DNA from: Pseudomonas moorei | GTDB taxonomy: Bacteria; Pseudomonadota; Gammaproteobacteria; Pseudomonadales; Pseudomonadaceae | Direction of reading: 5' to 3' | Assembly (NCBI RefSeq): GCF_008801475.1 | Contig: NZ_VZPP01000011.1 | Coordinates: forward strand, 124,001 to 188,000 | Length of the DNA stretch: 64,000 nucleotides | Shown here: positions 51,551 to 59,855 of the stretch, piece by piece | Numbering within the stretch: the first letter of the stretch is position 1 | Layout of the letters: every line of letters starts with the position of its first letter | Program-made: the position numbers and the translations under genes | The notes under the pieces: model-generated | The model's database searches: none | Told to the model about the DNA's origin: nothing | Seen by the model: only the letters and a program-made list of their open reading frames with translations

Positions 51551-51578
51551 GCTGACGTTGGCCATTGCCAGCGTCAGC
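51551..51578 (+). terminator. Hairpin after hemL
   Basis: A 12-bp stem (GCTGACGTTGGC with GCCAGCGTCAGC, one G-T pair) and CATT loop, 9 bp after the stop codon. The following tract is only CTTCACC, so it is either a weak terminator or an RNA-stabilising hairpin. Confidence 0.55.
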
Positions 51579-51766
51579 CTTCACCTACATTCCCGCGTTT
51601 TTTCCTACTCGTCTGCCGATAATCTCCAGCAAAGTGGGCGATATATTTCCCGCGCAGCAGAAAAACGAGTAAAGACTTTGTAAGGTTGGCCCTGCTTATT
51701 TCATAATGCGCGCTTATTGGATCCCCTCGATGGGTCCGCGCGCCCTTCAGAGGTAAGTCGATTCCC

Positions 51767-52321
51767 ATGAACCGCACCGGCCGCGCCCTTTCACTGGGCT
51801 GCCTGTTGCTCCTTCAGCCCCTGCTCGCGCTCGCACAAGCAGGCGGTAACTCGTTGTTAATCCCAGCGATGGGTCGCTGCACCCTCAATACCCAGCCGCA
51901 AGACCTGGCACAGGCACTCGCCGCCTGCCAGAAAGCGTCGGATGAAGGGGATGCCCAGGCGCAATACGAGTTGGGTGAGTTCTACTACGAAGGCAAAAAC
52001 GCGCCACGCGACCTCAATCAAGCCCTGAGCTATTTCGAAAAAGCCTCGCTGCAAGGCCACGCCCAGGCGCAATTCAAACTCGGCACCATGTTTTTCCACG
52101 GTGAAGGCGTACCGGCCAATAACGTTCAGGCCTATATCCTGCTGAAAATGGCTGCGGTCAATGGCGACGAAGATGCGCTGGACACCGCCGACGAAGTCTC
52201 CGAAAAGATGCCCCGCCAGGAACTGGAAGTGGCTACCCAGGTGCTAGGGCAAATTTTCCGCAAATACCTGATGGAATTGCAGAGCGCTGATGGGCGTACG
52301 CCTTTCTCGCCGTTGCCTTGA
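51767..52321 (+). CDS. Sel1-like repeat protein, exported
   Basis: Exported protein of 184 residues: signal peptide about 1-25 (SLGCLLLLQPLLALAQA), then two to three Sel1/TPR-like repeats (DAQAQYELGEFYYEGKNAPRD, HAQAQFKLGTMFFHGEGVPAN). Such repeats bind proteins. It is preceded by AGAGGT. No partner is visible nearby. Confidence 0.88.
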   Translation: MNRTGRALSLGCLLLLQPLLALAQAGGNSLLIPAMGRCTLNTQPQDLAQALAACQKASDEGDAQAQYELGEFYYEGKNAPRDLNQALSYFEKASLQGHAQAQFKLGTMFFHGEGVPANNVQAYILLKMAAVNGDEDALDTADEVSEKMPRQELEVATQVLGQIFRKYLMELQSADGRTPFSPLP

Positions 52322-52342
52322 ATTCTGTACCGATCTTTCTGA

Positions 52343-52371
52343 CCCCATCGCGAGCAGGGCTCGCGATGGGG
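52343..52371. repeat. Single REP-like palindrome
   Basis: CCCCATCGCGAGC and GCTCGCGATGGGG, 13-bp arms, loop AGG, between the convergent Sel1 and DUF1820 genes; a likely shared transcription end. Confidence 0.75.
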
Positions 52372-52389
52372 ACAACTCGATCCAGAGGC

Positions 52390-52719
52390 TTACTTCTCAG
52401 GCATCGGCATCGGAAACGGCATGACATTGCCGACCGTGCCTCGGGCTTCGCTGATTTTCGGCGTGCCCAGGCGCTCGACTTCGTCGATGCGCACGATCGA
52501 ATGCATTGGCACAAAACTGCGCACCACGCCTTCAAACTGAGCCTTGAGCTTCTCTTCGCTCGGATCGACGACCACTTGCGTGCGCTCGCCAAAGACGAAC
52601 TCTTCCACTTCCAGAAAGCCCCACAGATCGCTTTGATAGATCTGCTTGGCGTACATTTCGAACACCTGGCCCTGGTTGAGGAAAATCACCTTGTAGATTG
52701 GAGCTTCACGTTTGGTCAT
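52390..52719 (-). CDS. DUF1820 family protein
   Basis: Small cytosolic protein of 109 residues with the family sequence PIYKVIFLNQGQVFEMYAKQI, WGFLEVEEFVFGE and MHSIVRIDEVERLGTPKI. Function is unknown; it is widespread in gammaproteobacteria. The ATG at 52719 is the family start; the frame is open further only by chance. Confidence 0.87.
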   Translation of the reverse strand: MTKREAPIYKVIFLNQGQVFEMYAKQIYQSDLWGFLEVEEFVFGERTQVVVDPSEEKLKAQFEGVVRSFVPMHSIVRIDEVERLGTPKISEARGTVGNVMPFPMPMPEK

Positions 52720-52814
52720 GGTGGGCGGGTAACACATCGAGGGATAAAAAATGGGGGGCGAACTATAGCATAGCCGCCGGACGCATAGCGGTAGGAACCT
52801 GGGTTCATGTTCCC

Positions 52815-52820
52815 TATAAT
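52815..52820 (+). promoter_or_regulatory. Consensus -10 element before miaB
   Basis: TATAAT stands 34 bp before the start codon of miaB. The -35 region is not close to consensus. Confidence 0.5.
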
Positions 52821-52854
52821 GCGCGGTTCTTTGAATCACGTGATGACTCTATCC

Positions 52855-54183
52855 ATGGCCAAGAAGCTTTACATCGAAACCCACGGTTGCCAGATGAACG
52901 AGTACGACAGCTCGCGCATGGTCGATCTGCTGGGCGAACACCAGGCCCTGGAAGTCACCGCTCGCGCAGAAGACGCCGACGTGATCCTGCTCAACACCTG
53001 CTCGATCCGCGAACGCGCTCAGGATCGTGTCTACTCTCAGCTCGGCCGCTGGCGCGAACTGAAACTGGCCAACCCGGACATGGTCATCGCCGTCGGCGGT
53101 TGCGTGGCCAGCCAGGAAGGCGCCGCCATCCGTGATCGCGCGCCCTACGTGGACGTCGTCTTCGGCCCGCAGACCCTGCACCGCCTGCCGGAAATGATCG
53201 ACGCGGCGCGCATCAGCAAGCTGCCGCAAGTCGACGTCTCATTCCCGGAAATCGAAAAATTCGACCACTTGCCCGAGCCGCGCATCGACGGCCCCAGCGC
53301 TTATGTGTCGGTGATGGAAGGCTGCAGCAAGTACTGCACGTTCTGCGTGGTGCCGTACACCCGCGGCGAAGAAGTGAGCCGGCCGTTCGACGACGTGATC
53401 GCCGAGATCATTCACCTCGCCGAAAACGGCGTGCGCGAAGTGACCTTGCTTGGGCAGAACGTCAACGGTTATCGCGGCACGACCCACGACGGTCGCCTGG
53501 CCGATCTGGCGGAGCTGATCCGCGTGGTCGCCGCCATCGATGGCATCGACCGCATCCGCTACACCACTTCGCATCCGCTGGAATTTTCCGACAGCCTGAT
53601 CCAGGCCCACGCCGATGTGCCGGAACTGGTGAAACACCTGCATTTGCCGGTGCAGTCAGGCTCGGACCGCATCCTCGCGGCGATGAAGCGCAATCACACC
53701 GCGCTGGAATACAAATCCAAACTGCGCAAGCTGCGGGCCGCCGTACCAGGCATCTGCATCAGTTCTGACTTCATCGTCGGCTTCCCCGGCGAGACCGAGA
53801 AAGACTTCGAACAGACCATGAAACTGATCCAGGACGTCGGTTTCGACTTTTCCTATTCGTTCGTCTACAGCCCGCGCCCAGGCACACCGGCCGCCGATTT
53901 GCCCGACGACACCCCGGAAGAGCTGAAAAAAGAGCGCCTGAATGCCCTGCAACATCGCCTGAACCAACAAGGTTTCGAAATCAGCCGACAAATGGTCGGG
54001 TCGATCCAGCGGATTCTGGTCACTGATTATTCGAAAAAAGACCCCGGCGAGCTGCAAGGCCGGACCGAAAATAATCGTATCGTCAACTTCAAGTGTGACA
54101 ATCCGACCCTGATCGGTCAGTTTGCCGACGTGCACATCGATGCCGCACAGCCGCACTCGCTACGGGGCTCGCTGATTCAATAA
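52855..54183 (+). CDS. miaB: tRNA-2-methylthio-N6-dimethylallyladenosine synthase
   Basis: Adds the methylthio group to i6A37 of tRNAs. The 442-residue radical-SAM enzyme has the three cysteines of the first cluster in THGCQMN, LNTCSIR and GGCVASQ, the CxxxCxxC motif in GCSKYCTFCVVPYTRG, and a C-terminal TRAM domain. The start at 52855 opens with the family sequence MAKKLYIETHGC. A REPIN separates it from phoH. Confidence 0.97.
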   Translation: MAKKLYIETHGCQMNEYDSSRMVDLLGEHQALEVTARAEDADVILLNTCSIRERAQDRVYSQLGRWRELKLANPDMVIAVGGCVASQEGAAIRDRAPYVDVVFGPQTLHRLPEMIDAARISKLPQVDVSFPEIEKFDHLPEPRIDGPSAYVSVMEGCSKYCTFCVVPYTRGEEVSRPFDDVIAEIIHLAENGVREVTLLGQNVNGYRGTTHDGRLADLAELIRVVAAIDGIDRIRYTTSHPLEFSDSLIQAHADVPELVKHLHLPVQSGSDRILAAMKRNHTALEYKSKLRKLRAAVPGICISSDFIVGFPGETEKDFEQTMKLIQDVGFDFSYSFVYSPRPGTPAADLPDDTPEELKKERLNALQHRLNQQGFEISRQMVGSIQRILVTDYSKKDPGELQGRTENNRIVNFKCDNPTLIGQFADVHIDAAQPHSLRGSLIQ

Positions 54184-54204
54184 CAGTGATGCATCAGAAA
54201 GTCT

Positions 54205-54338
54205 CTGTGGCGAGGGAGCTTGCTCCCACTCGGTTGCGCAGCAAACGCAAACCAGGCGCCTCAATCATCCAGTAAGATTGAGGCTGGCAGACTTGGGAGC
54301 GCTTCGCACTCCAGCGGGAGCAAGCTCCCTCGCCACAG
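54205..54338. repeat. REPIN, long-spacer form
   Basis: CTGTGGCGAGGGAGCTTGCT ... AGCAAGCTCCCTCGCCACAG, perfect 20-bp outer arms, about 134 bp total, with an internal hairpin (GCCTCAATC with GATTGAGGC). Confidence 0.88.
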
Positions 54339-54434
54339 GGAATCACACGAGACTGTTTTAAGAGCTTTCGCACCCACGCCACTGGCGCTATCCTTGAACT
54401 CATCACCATTGCCCCAGGGCGGCTAAATACGACC

Positions 54435-55439
54435 TTGAACGCACCCATCGAACCACATCGTTTCATCCTCGAGCCTTTTGAAGCTCGCCGCTTCGCCAAT
54501 CTGTGCGGGCAATTCGACGAGCACCTGCGCTTGATCGAACAGCGCCTGACCATCGAGATCCGCAACCGCGGCAATCAGTTCGAGCTGATCGGCGAACCCA
54601 AACACACCACCTCCGCGGAAAACCTGTTGCGCCGCCTGTACCGGGAAACCAAGGGTACCGAGCTGTCGCCGGACATGGTTCACCTGTTCCTGCAGGAATC
54701 GGCCGTCGAAGAACTGGACAATCACTCCCCCGCTGAAGCCTCCGTCGCCCTGCGCACCAAGAAAGGCATGATTCGCCCTCGCGGCTTGAATCAGTTGCGC
54801 TATGTGAAGGAAATCCTCGGTAACGACATCAACTTCGGCATCGGCCCGGCCGGTACCGGCAAGACTTATCTGGCGGTTGCCTGCGCGGTCGATGCACTGG
54901 AACGCGAGCAGATCCGCCGCATTCTGCTGGTGCGTCCAGCGGTCGAAGCGGGCGAGAAACTCGGCTTCCTGCCCGGCGATTTGTCCCAGAAAATCGACCC
55001 GTATTTGCGCCCGCTTTACGACGCACTCTACGAGATGCTCGGCTTCGAATACGTCGCCAAACTGATCGAACGCCAGATCATCGAAGTCGCGCCATTGGCT
55101 TACATGCGTGGGCGCACGCTGAACAACAGCTTCATCATCCTCGACGAAAGCCAGAACACCACGGTCGAGCAAATGAAAATGTTCCTGACCCGGATCGGCT
55201 TTGGCTCTACCGCCGTCATCACCGGTGACATCACCCAGGTCGACCTGCCTAAAGGCACCAAATCCGGGCTGCACCACGTGATCGAAGTACTGAAAGACGT
55301 GCCGGGTATCAGCTTTACCCATTTCATGCCCAAGGACGTTGTGCGCCATCCGTTGGTGCAGCGCATAGTCGAAGCCTACGAGCGCTTCGAGAACCGCGTG
55401 ACCGATGAAGCGCCAAAGGACAGCCGCCGCGATGCTTGA
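54435..55439 (+). CDS. PhoH-family ATPase
   Basis: PhoH-like (YbeZ) P-loop ATPase of 334 residues. Walker A is GPAGTGKTYLA, followed by RPAVEAGEKLGFLPGD and Walker B FIILDESQNT. The start is TTG; the protein start MNAPIEPHRF is the one known for Pseudomonas homologues. It overlaps ybeY by 8 bp and heads phoH-ybeY-corC-lnt. The usual role is RNA-related work with YbeY. Confidence 0.93.
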   Translation: MNAPIEPHRFILEPFEARRFANLCGQFDEHLRLIEQRLTIEIRNRGNQFELIGEPKHTTSAENLLRRLYRETKGTELSPDMVHLFLQESAVEELDNHSPAEASVALRTKKGMIRPRGLNQLRYVKEILGNDINFGIGPAGTGKTYLAVACAVDALEREQIRRILLVRPAVEAGEKLGFLPGDLSQKIDPYLRPLYDALYEMLGFEYVAKLIERQIIEVAPLAYMRGRTLNNSFIILDESQNTTVEQMKMFLTRIGFGSTAVITGDITQVDLPKGTKSGLHHVIEVLKDVPGISFTHFMPKDVVRHPLVQRIVEAYERFENRVTDEAPKDSRRDA

Positions 55440-55926
55440 GCTTGATCTGCAAGTGGCTACCCAGGCGCCCGCCCCCAGCGAGGCCGAGTTCCGCCAATGG
55501 TGCGAGCTGGCCTTGCGCCAGCGCAGCGCCGATTCCGAGATGACCATTCGCCTGGTCGACGAAGCCGAAGGCCGCGAACTGAATCACACCTGGCGGCAAA
55601 AGGATTACGCCACTAACGTCTTGTCATTCCCTGCCGACGTACCCGACGAGTTTCTTGACATCCCGTTGCTGGGCGATCTTGTGATCTGCGTGGCTGTGGT
55701 CGAGCGCGAAGCCGCCGAACAGGGCAAGGAACTCCAGGCCCACTGGGCCCATCTGGTGATTCACGGCTGCTTGCATCTACTGGGTTACGACCATATAGAT
55801 GACGACGAAGCCGAGGAAATGGAAGCACTGGAACGAACGTTGCTTGCAGAATTGGGCTATCCCGATCCGTATGCAGACGACGAAACCGATACATCCCCAA
55901 CCGTTACAACAAAGGATTCAGAGTAA
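55432..55926 (+). CDS. ybeY: Endoribonuclease YbeY
   Basis: Zinc-dependent endoribonuclease of 164 residues acting in 16S rRNA 3' maturation and ribosome quality control. The metal motif HGCLHLLGYDH is complete and TNVLSFPAD is the usual preceding segment. The ATG lies inside the phoH 3' end, so the two are coupled. Confidence 0.96.
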   Translation: MLELDLQVATQAPAPSEAEFRQWCELALRQRSADSEMTIRLVDEAEGRELNHTWRQKDYATNVLSFPADVPDEFLDIPLLGDLVICVAVVEREAAEQGKELQAHWAHLVIHGCLHLLGYDHIDDDEAEEMEALERTLLAELGYPDPYADDETDTSPTVTTKDSE

Positions 55927-55931
55927 TCGCT

Positions 55932-56771
55932 ATGAGCGAAGATCGATCGAGCAACGGGCAGAAGTCTTGGCTGGGTAAGCTCACCCAGGCTTTTGCCCAC
56001 GAGCCGAAAAACCGCCAGGAGCTACTGGAGCTGCTGCGCGACGCACACCAAAACAAACTGTTGGACAGCGAAGCGCTGGCCATCGTCGAAGGCGCCATCC
56101 AGGTCGCTGACCTGCAAGTTCGGGACATCATGGTCCCGCGCTCGCAGATGGTCAGCATCAAGGCGACCCAGACACCCCGCGAGTTCCTGCCTGCCGTGGT
56201 CGACTCGGCCCACTCCCGCTACCCGGTGATCGGCGAAAGCCACGATGACGTGATGGGCGTGTTGCTGGCCAAGGACTTGCTGCCGTTGATCCTTCGGGAG
56301 AATGGCGACAGCTTCAACATCAAGGACCTGTTGCGCCCGGCCACGTTCGTGCCCGAGTCCAAGCGCCTGAACGTGCTGCTGCGCGAATTCCGCGCCAACC
56401 ACAACCACATGGCCATCGTCATTGACGAATACGGCGGCGTGGCGGGCCTGGTGACCATTGAAGACGTGCTCGAACAGATTGTCGGCGACATCGAAGACGA
56501 ACACGACGTCGAAGAAGACAGCTACATCAAGCCGCTGCCCAGCGGAGATTTCCTGATCAAGGCCCTGACGCCGATCGAGAACTTCAACGAATTTTTCGAC
56601 AGTGAGTTCTCCGACGACGAGTTCGATACCGTCGGCGGCCTGGTGATGAGTGCATTTGGGCACCTGCCAAAACGCAACGAAATCACCGAAATCGGCCCCT
56701 ATCGCTTCCGCATCCTGAACGCCGACAGTCGTCGGATTCATCTGCTGCGCTTGACGCCCATCGCCCGGTAA
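55932..56771 (+). CDS. corC: CorC/YbeX-family protein with paired CBS domains
   Basis: Soluble 279-residue protein with two CBS domains (about 70-190; starts VRDIMVPRSQMVSI) and a C-terminal CorC_HlyC domain (from about 205). E. coli CorC/YbeX is linked to Mg/Co efflux and, with YbeY/YbeZ, to ribosome metabolism. It follows ybeY by 5 bp. Confidence 0.93.
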   Translation: MSEDRSSNGQKSWLGKLTQAFAHEPKNRQELLELLRDAHQNKLLDSEALAIVEGAIQVADLQVRDIMVPRSQMVSIKATQTPREFLPAVVDSAHSRYPVIGESHDDVMGVLLAKDLLPLILRENGDSFNIKDLLRPATFVPESKRLNVLLREFRANHNHMAIVIDEYGGVAGLVTIEDVLEQIVGDIEDEHDVEEDSYIKPLPSGDFLIKALTPIENFNEFFDSEFSDDEFDTVGGLVMSAFGHLPKRNEITEIGPYRFRILNADSRRIHLLRLTPIAR

Positions 56772-56787
56772 AACATTAAGGATAGAA

Positions 56788-58311
56788 ATGCGCTGGACAA
56801 CCCGCCCCGGCTGGCCCGGTAACCTGCTGGCCGTGGCGGCCGGTGCAATCACCACCCTGGCGTTGGCGCCGTTTAATATCTGGCCTCTGGCACTGCTTGC
56901 CGTCGGCCTGTTCTATGCCGGCTTGCGCGAGCTGAGCCCTCGCCAGGCCCTTGGTCGCGGTTGGTGTTTCGGCTTTGGCCTGTTTGGCGCCGGTACCAGC
57001 TGGATCTACTACAGCATTCACAACTTCGGTGGCGCCTCGGTGTTGCTGGCGGGGTTCCTGATGCTGCTGTTCACGGCGGCGATTGCCTGGTTCTTTGCCC
57101 TGCCCGCCTGGCTCTGGGCACGCTGGCTAAGACGCAACGAAGCGCCACTGGCTGATGCGCTGGCATTTGCAGCGCTGTGGGTTGGCCAGGAAGCGTTCCG
57201 GGGCTGGTTCCTCACCGGTTTTCCATGGCTCTACTCCGGCTACAGCCAGCTCGATGGCCCGCTGACCGGGCTCGCCCCCCTGGGCGGGATGTGGCTGATT
57301 TCCTTCACCCTGGCCCTGACCGCCGCACTGATCTACAACGGCATGCGCCTGGTGCGCAGCGGACGCAAGGGCTTCATCGTGGCGGGCGCCCTGCTGCTGG
57401 TCGGCCCCTGGGTCGCCGGCATGGCTCTCAAGCACCACGCCTGGACCAGCCCTTCGGGCGCACCGCTGAGTGTCGCGGCGATCCAGGGCAACATCGAACA
57501 AAGCATGAAGTGGGACCCGGCGCAGCTCAATGCGCAACTGGCGCTTTATCGCGACATGAGCTTCAGTTCCAAGCGCGCCGACCTGCTGATCTGGCCGGAA
57601 ACTGCCGTGCCAGTGCTCAAGGAGTCCGCCGAGGGCTACCTGAACATGATGGGAAACTTTGCCGCAGAACGTAAATCGGCACTGATCACCGGCGTGCCAA
57701 TCCGCCAGATGGCCCATCACGAAAAACGCTTCTACAACGGCATCACCGTTGTCGGTGAAGGCGATGGCACTTACCTCAAGCAGAAACTGGTGCCGTTTGG
57801 CGAATACGTTCCATTGCAGGATCTGTTGCGCGGGTTGATCGCCTTCTTCGACCTGCCGATGTCGGACTTCGCCCGAGGCCCGGACGATCAGATCATGTTG
57901 CAGGCCAAGGGTTACCAGATTGCGCCATTCATCTGCTACGAAGTGGTGTATCCGGAGTTCGCAGCCGGCCTCGCGGCCAAAAGCGATTTGCTGCTGACCA
58001 TCAGCAACGACACCTGGTTCGGCACCTCGATCGGTCCTCTGCAACACTTGCAGATGGCGCAGATGCGCGCCCTGGAGGCCGGTCGCTGGATGATCCGCGC
58101 CACCAACAACGGCGTGAGCGGCCTGATCAACCCGTTCGGCCAGATCACCGCGCAGATCCCGCAGTTCGAACGCGGCATCCTGTATGGCGACGTGGTGCCG
58201 ATGCACAACCTGACGCCTTATCTTCAATGGCGTTCATGGCCGCTGATCATTCTGTGCGTGCTGTTGTTTGGCTGGGCGTTGATTGCCAGCCGGATGGCCA
58301 AGACGGTCTGA
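56788..58311 (+). CDS. lnt: Apolipoprotein N-acyltransferase
   Basis: Adds the third acyl chain to lipoproteins at the inner membrane. The 507-residue protein has about seven membrane segments in the first 200 residues and a nitrilase-like periplasmic domain with the catalytic triad E271 (LIWPETAVP), K333 (QKLVPFGEYV) and C383 (FICYEVVYPE). The start follows AAGGA. It ends the phoH-ybeY-corC-lnt operon. Confidence 0.97.
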   Translation: MRWTTRPGWPGNLLAVAAGAITTLALAPFNIWPLALLAVGLFYAGLRELSPRQALGRGWCFGFGLFGAGTSWIYYSIHNFGGASVLLAGFLMLLFTAAIAWFFALPAWLWARWLRRNEAPLADALAFAALWVGQEAFRGWFLTGFPWLYSGYSQLDGPLTGLAPLGGMWLISFTLALTAALIYNGMRLVRSGRKGFIVAGALLLVGPWVAGMALKHHAWTSPSGAPLSVAAIQGNIEQSMKWDPAQLNAQLALYRDMSFSSKRADLLIWPETAVPVLKESAEGYLNMMGNFAAERKSALITGVPIRQMAHHEKRFYNGITVVGEGDGTYLKQKLVPFGEYVPLQDLLRGLIAFFDLPMSDFARGPDDQIMLQAKGYQIAPFICYEVVYPEFAAGLAAKSDLLLTISNDTWFGTSIGPLQHLQMAQMRALEAGRWMIRATNNGVSGLINPFGQITAQIPQFERGILYGDVVPMHNLTPYLQWRSWPLIILCVLLFGWALIASRMAKTV

Positions 58312-58338
58312 CTTGTGAGCCTTGGACAGAGGGCTTTT

Positions 58339-58368
58339 TGTGGCGAGGGAGCAAGCACCCTCGCCACA
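58339..58368. repeat. Single REP-like palindrome
   Basis: TGTGGCGAGGG and CCCTCGCCACA around AGCAAGCA, just after a short T-run, between convergent lnt and ydcF-like genes. Confidence 0.75.
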
Positions 58369-58387
58369 GGGTGCTTACCTGCCATCG

Positions 58388-59149
58388 CTATCGGTAAAAC
58401 AACGAATAACCTACCTGCCCCACCGCCTCATTAACCAACTGCCCGCTCTGCCAGATCGATTTGAATTCCGGCATCCAGCCACCCAGCGGTCGGGCGTTGT
58501 CCACGCCTAAAAACCCCACGGGCGCCGGCACCACTTCAAACCCCGCCTTACGGAAACTCCAGACGGCTCTGGGCATGTGCCAGGCCTGGGTCACCAACAC
58601 CACGCGCTTGATGCCTTCAGGCAACAACACTTCAGCGCTGAATTGCGCGTTTTCCCAAGTGGTACGGCTACGCCCTTCCTGCCATCGAACAGTGACACCG
58701 AAATCATCGTGCAGCGAATCGGCCATGATCCTGGCCTCGGTCGGCGGCGTGCCGTAGTGCAGCCCGCCACTGGTCAGGACCGGCAAGCCCGAAGCCTTGG
58801 CCAGTCGCGCCGCATAACGCTGGCGCTCAAGACCTATACCTGTCGGTTGATCGGCACCCCACGCCGGATCGCCCCGTTCGCGCCCCGAGCCCAATACCAC
58901 AATCGCATCGGCACGCCGGGCCAATGTCGCCCACTCGTCGCGCGCCAAGGGTGGCTCGCGCTCAAGGAGCCCGGCGCCCCACTGCACCACGATGGGCAGG
59001 CTCATCAGCCAGAAACCGCCCAGGCCCAAGGCAAAACACACACCGGCAAGCCTCGGCCTTGAGCGGCGTAACCACCAGGCAAGCGCCAGCAGCAGCAAAA
59101 GAATGCCCGGCGGCAATAGCAGTTGTTTTAAGAAATAACGAAAAGGCAT
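58388..59149 (-). CDS. YdcF family (DUF218) membrane-anchored protein
   Basis: Protein of 253 residues with two N-terminal membrane segments (LLLPPGILLLLLALAWWL and VCFALGLGGFWLMSLPI) and a DUF218 domain starting at DAIVVLGSGRERG, with TSGGLHYG, EGRSRTTWENA and VTQAWHMPRA. DUF218 proteins such as SanA/ElyC act in the envelope, ElyC in a lipid-carrier-related step. The ATG at 59149 follows GGAGA. Confidence 0.9.
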   Translation of the reverse strand: MPFRYFLKQLLLPPGILLLLLALAWWLRRSRPRLAGVCFALGLGGFWLMSLPIVVQWGAGLLEREPPLARDEWATLARRADAIVVLGSGRERGDPAWGADQPTGIGLERQRYAARLAKASGLPVLTSGGLHYGTPPTEARIMADSLHDDFGVTVRWQEGRSRTTWENAQFSAEVLLPEGIKRVVLVTQAWHMPRAVWSFRKAGFEVVPAPVGFLGVDNARPLGGWMPEFKSIWQSGQLVNEAVGQVGYSLFYR

Positions 59150-59254
59150 CGAGCATCTCCTTGAAGATGCCCGAAGCCTAAGTGGGTTGACGCAATGCGA
59201 CAATAAATACGGAAGGGCTATGCTTCAAAAAACCCCGGTGCATGGCGCTATGCC

Positions 59255-59575
59255 TTACTTGCAATGCAGAGACCGGACCTTTACCGCGTCTCTGCCGGGT
59301 GTTTTGTCCTTGAGCCAGATGATCTTGGCTGAACGCGGTGCATCAAGTTGCTTCACTGCCTCGGACAAGCATCCGTGCGTTTCACGCTCACAACGATTCA
59401 GATACGCCTTGACCAGGGCAAACTCTGCGGGGCTCAAGCCGCGCAATTCAAGCTCCAGTGGACGTTCATCACGTAGACGGCCTGCGGTTTTTGCCGCGTC
59501 CAGGGCCATTCCAAGACGATCTATCAGTCTTTCGTATAACTCCGGTTTTGTAGCTTTTTGCTGTGAATCAACCAT
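59255..59575 (-). CDS. Conserved hypothetical protein
   Basis: Cytosolic protein of 106 residues without recognised domain; it looks all-helical in the first two-thirds (ELYERLIDRLGMALDAAKTAG, AEFALVKAYLNRC) with a basic tail. The ATG follows GGTGAGGG. A small ORF in this position before leuS is, as I recall, conserved in P. aeruginosa, supporting that it is real. No function is proposed. Confidence 0.75.
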   Translation of the reverse strand: MVDSQQKATKPELYERLIDRLGMALDAAKTAGRLRDERPLELELRGLSPAEFALVKAYLNRCERETHGCLSEAVKQLDAPRSAKIIWLKDKTPGRDAVKVRSLHCK

Positions 59576-59855
59576 CCCTCACCTCATTGGAAGATAAGAC
59601 CTACTCCCCAGTTAGAGCTTAGCTTCCATGAACAAACCGGCTGAACGCCGCGACCAACGGCCCTCGCAGCGTTTTTTGCGAGACGCGCGGCCGTAATCAG
59701 GGTTTCCCTCGATAGAGTGCGGTCATGTATGCTACGGCGCTTCCTGTAACTCCACTTCCAGCTCGTCTGGGCACCGAAACGCCGATTAGGCGCGTTCACC
59801 GTCCAGCGTCGCATTGAAGAGGATTAGGCCACCCCTATTCAGTTCAAAAGTAGCC

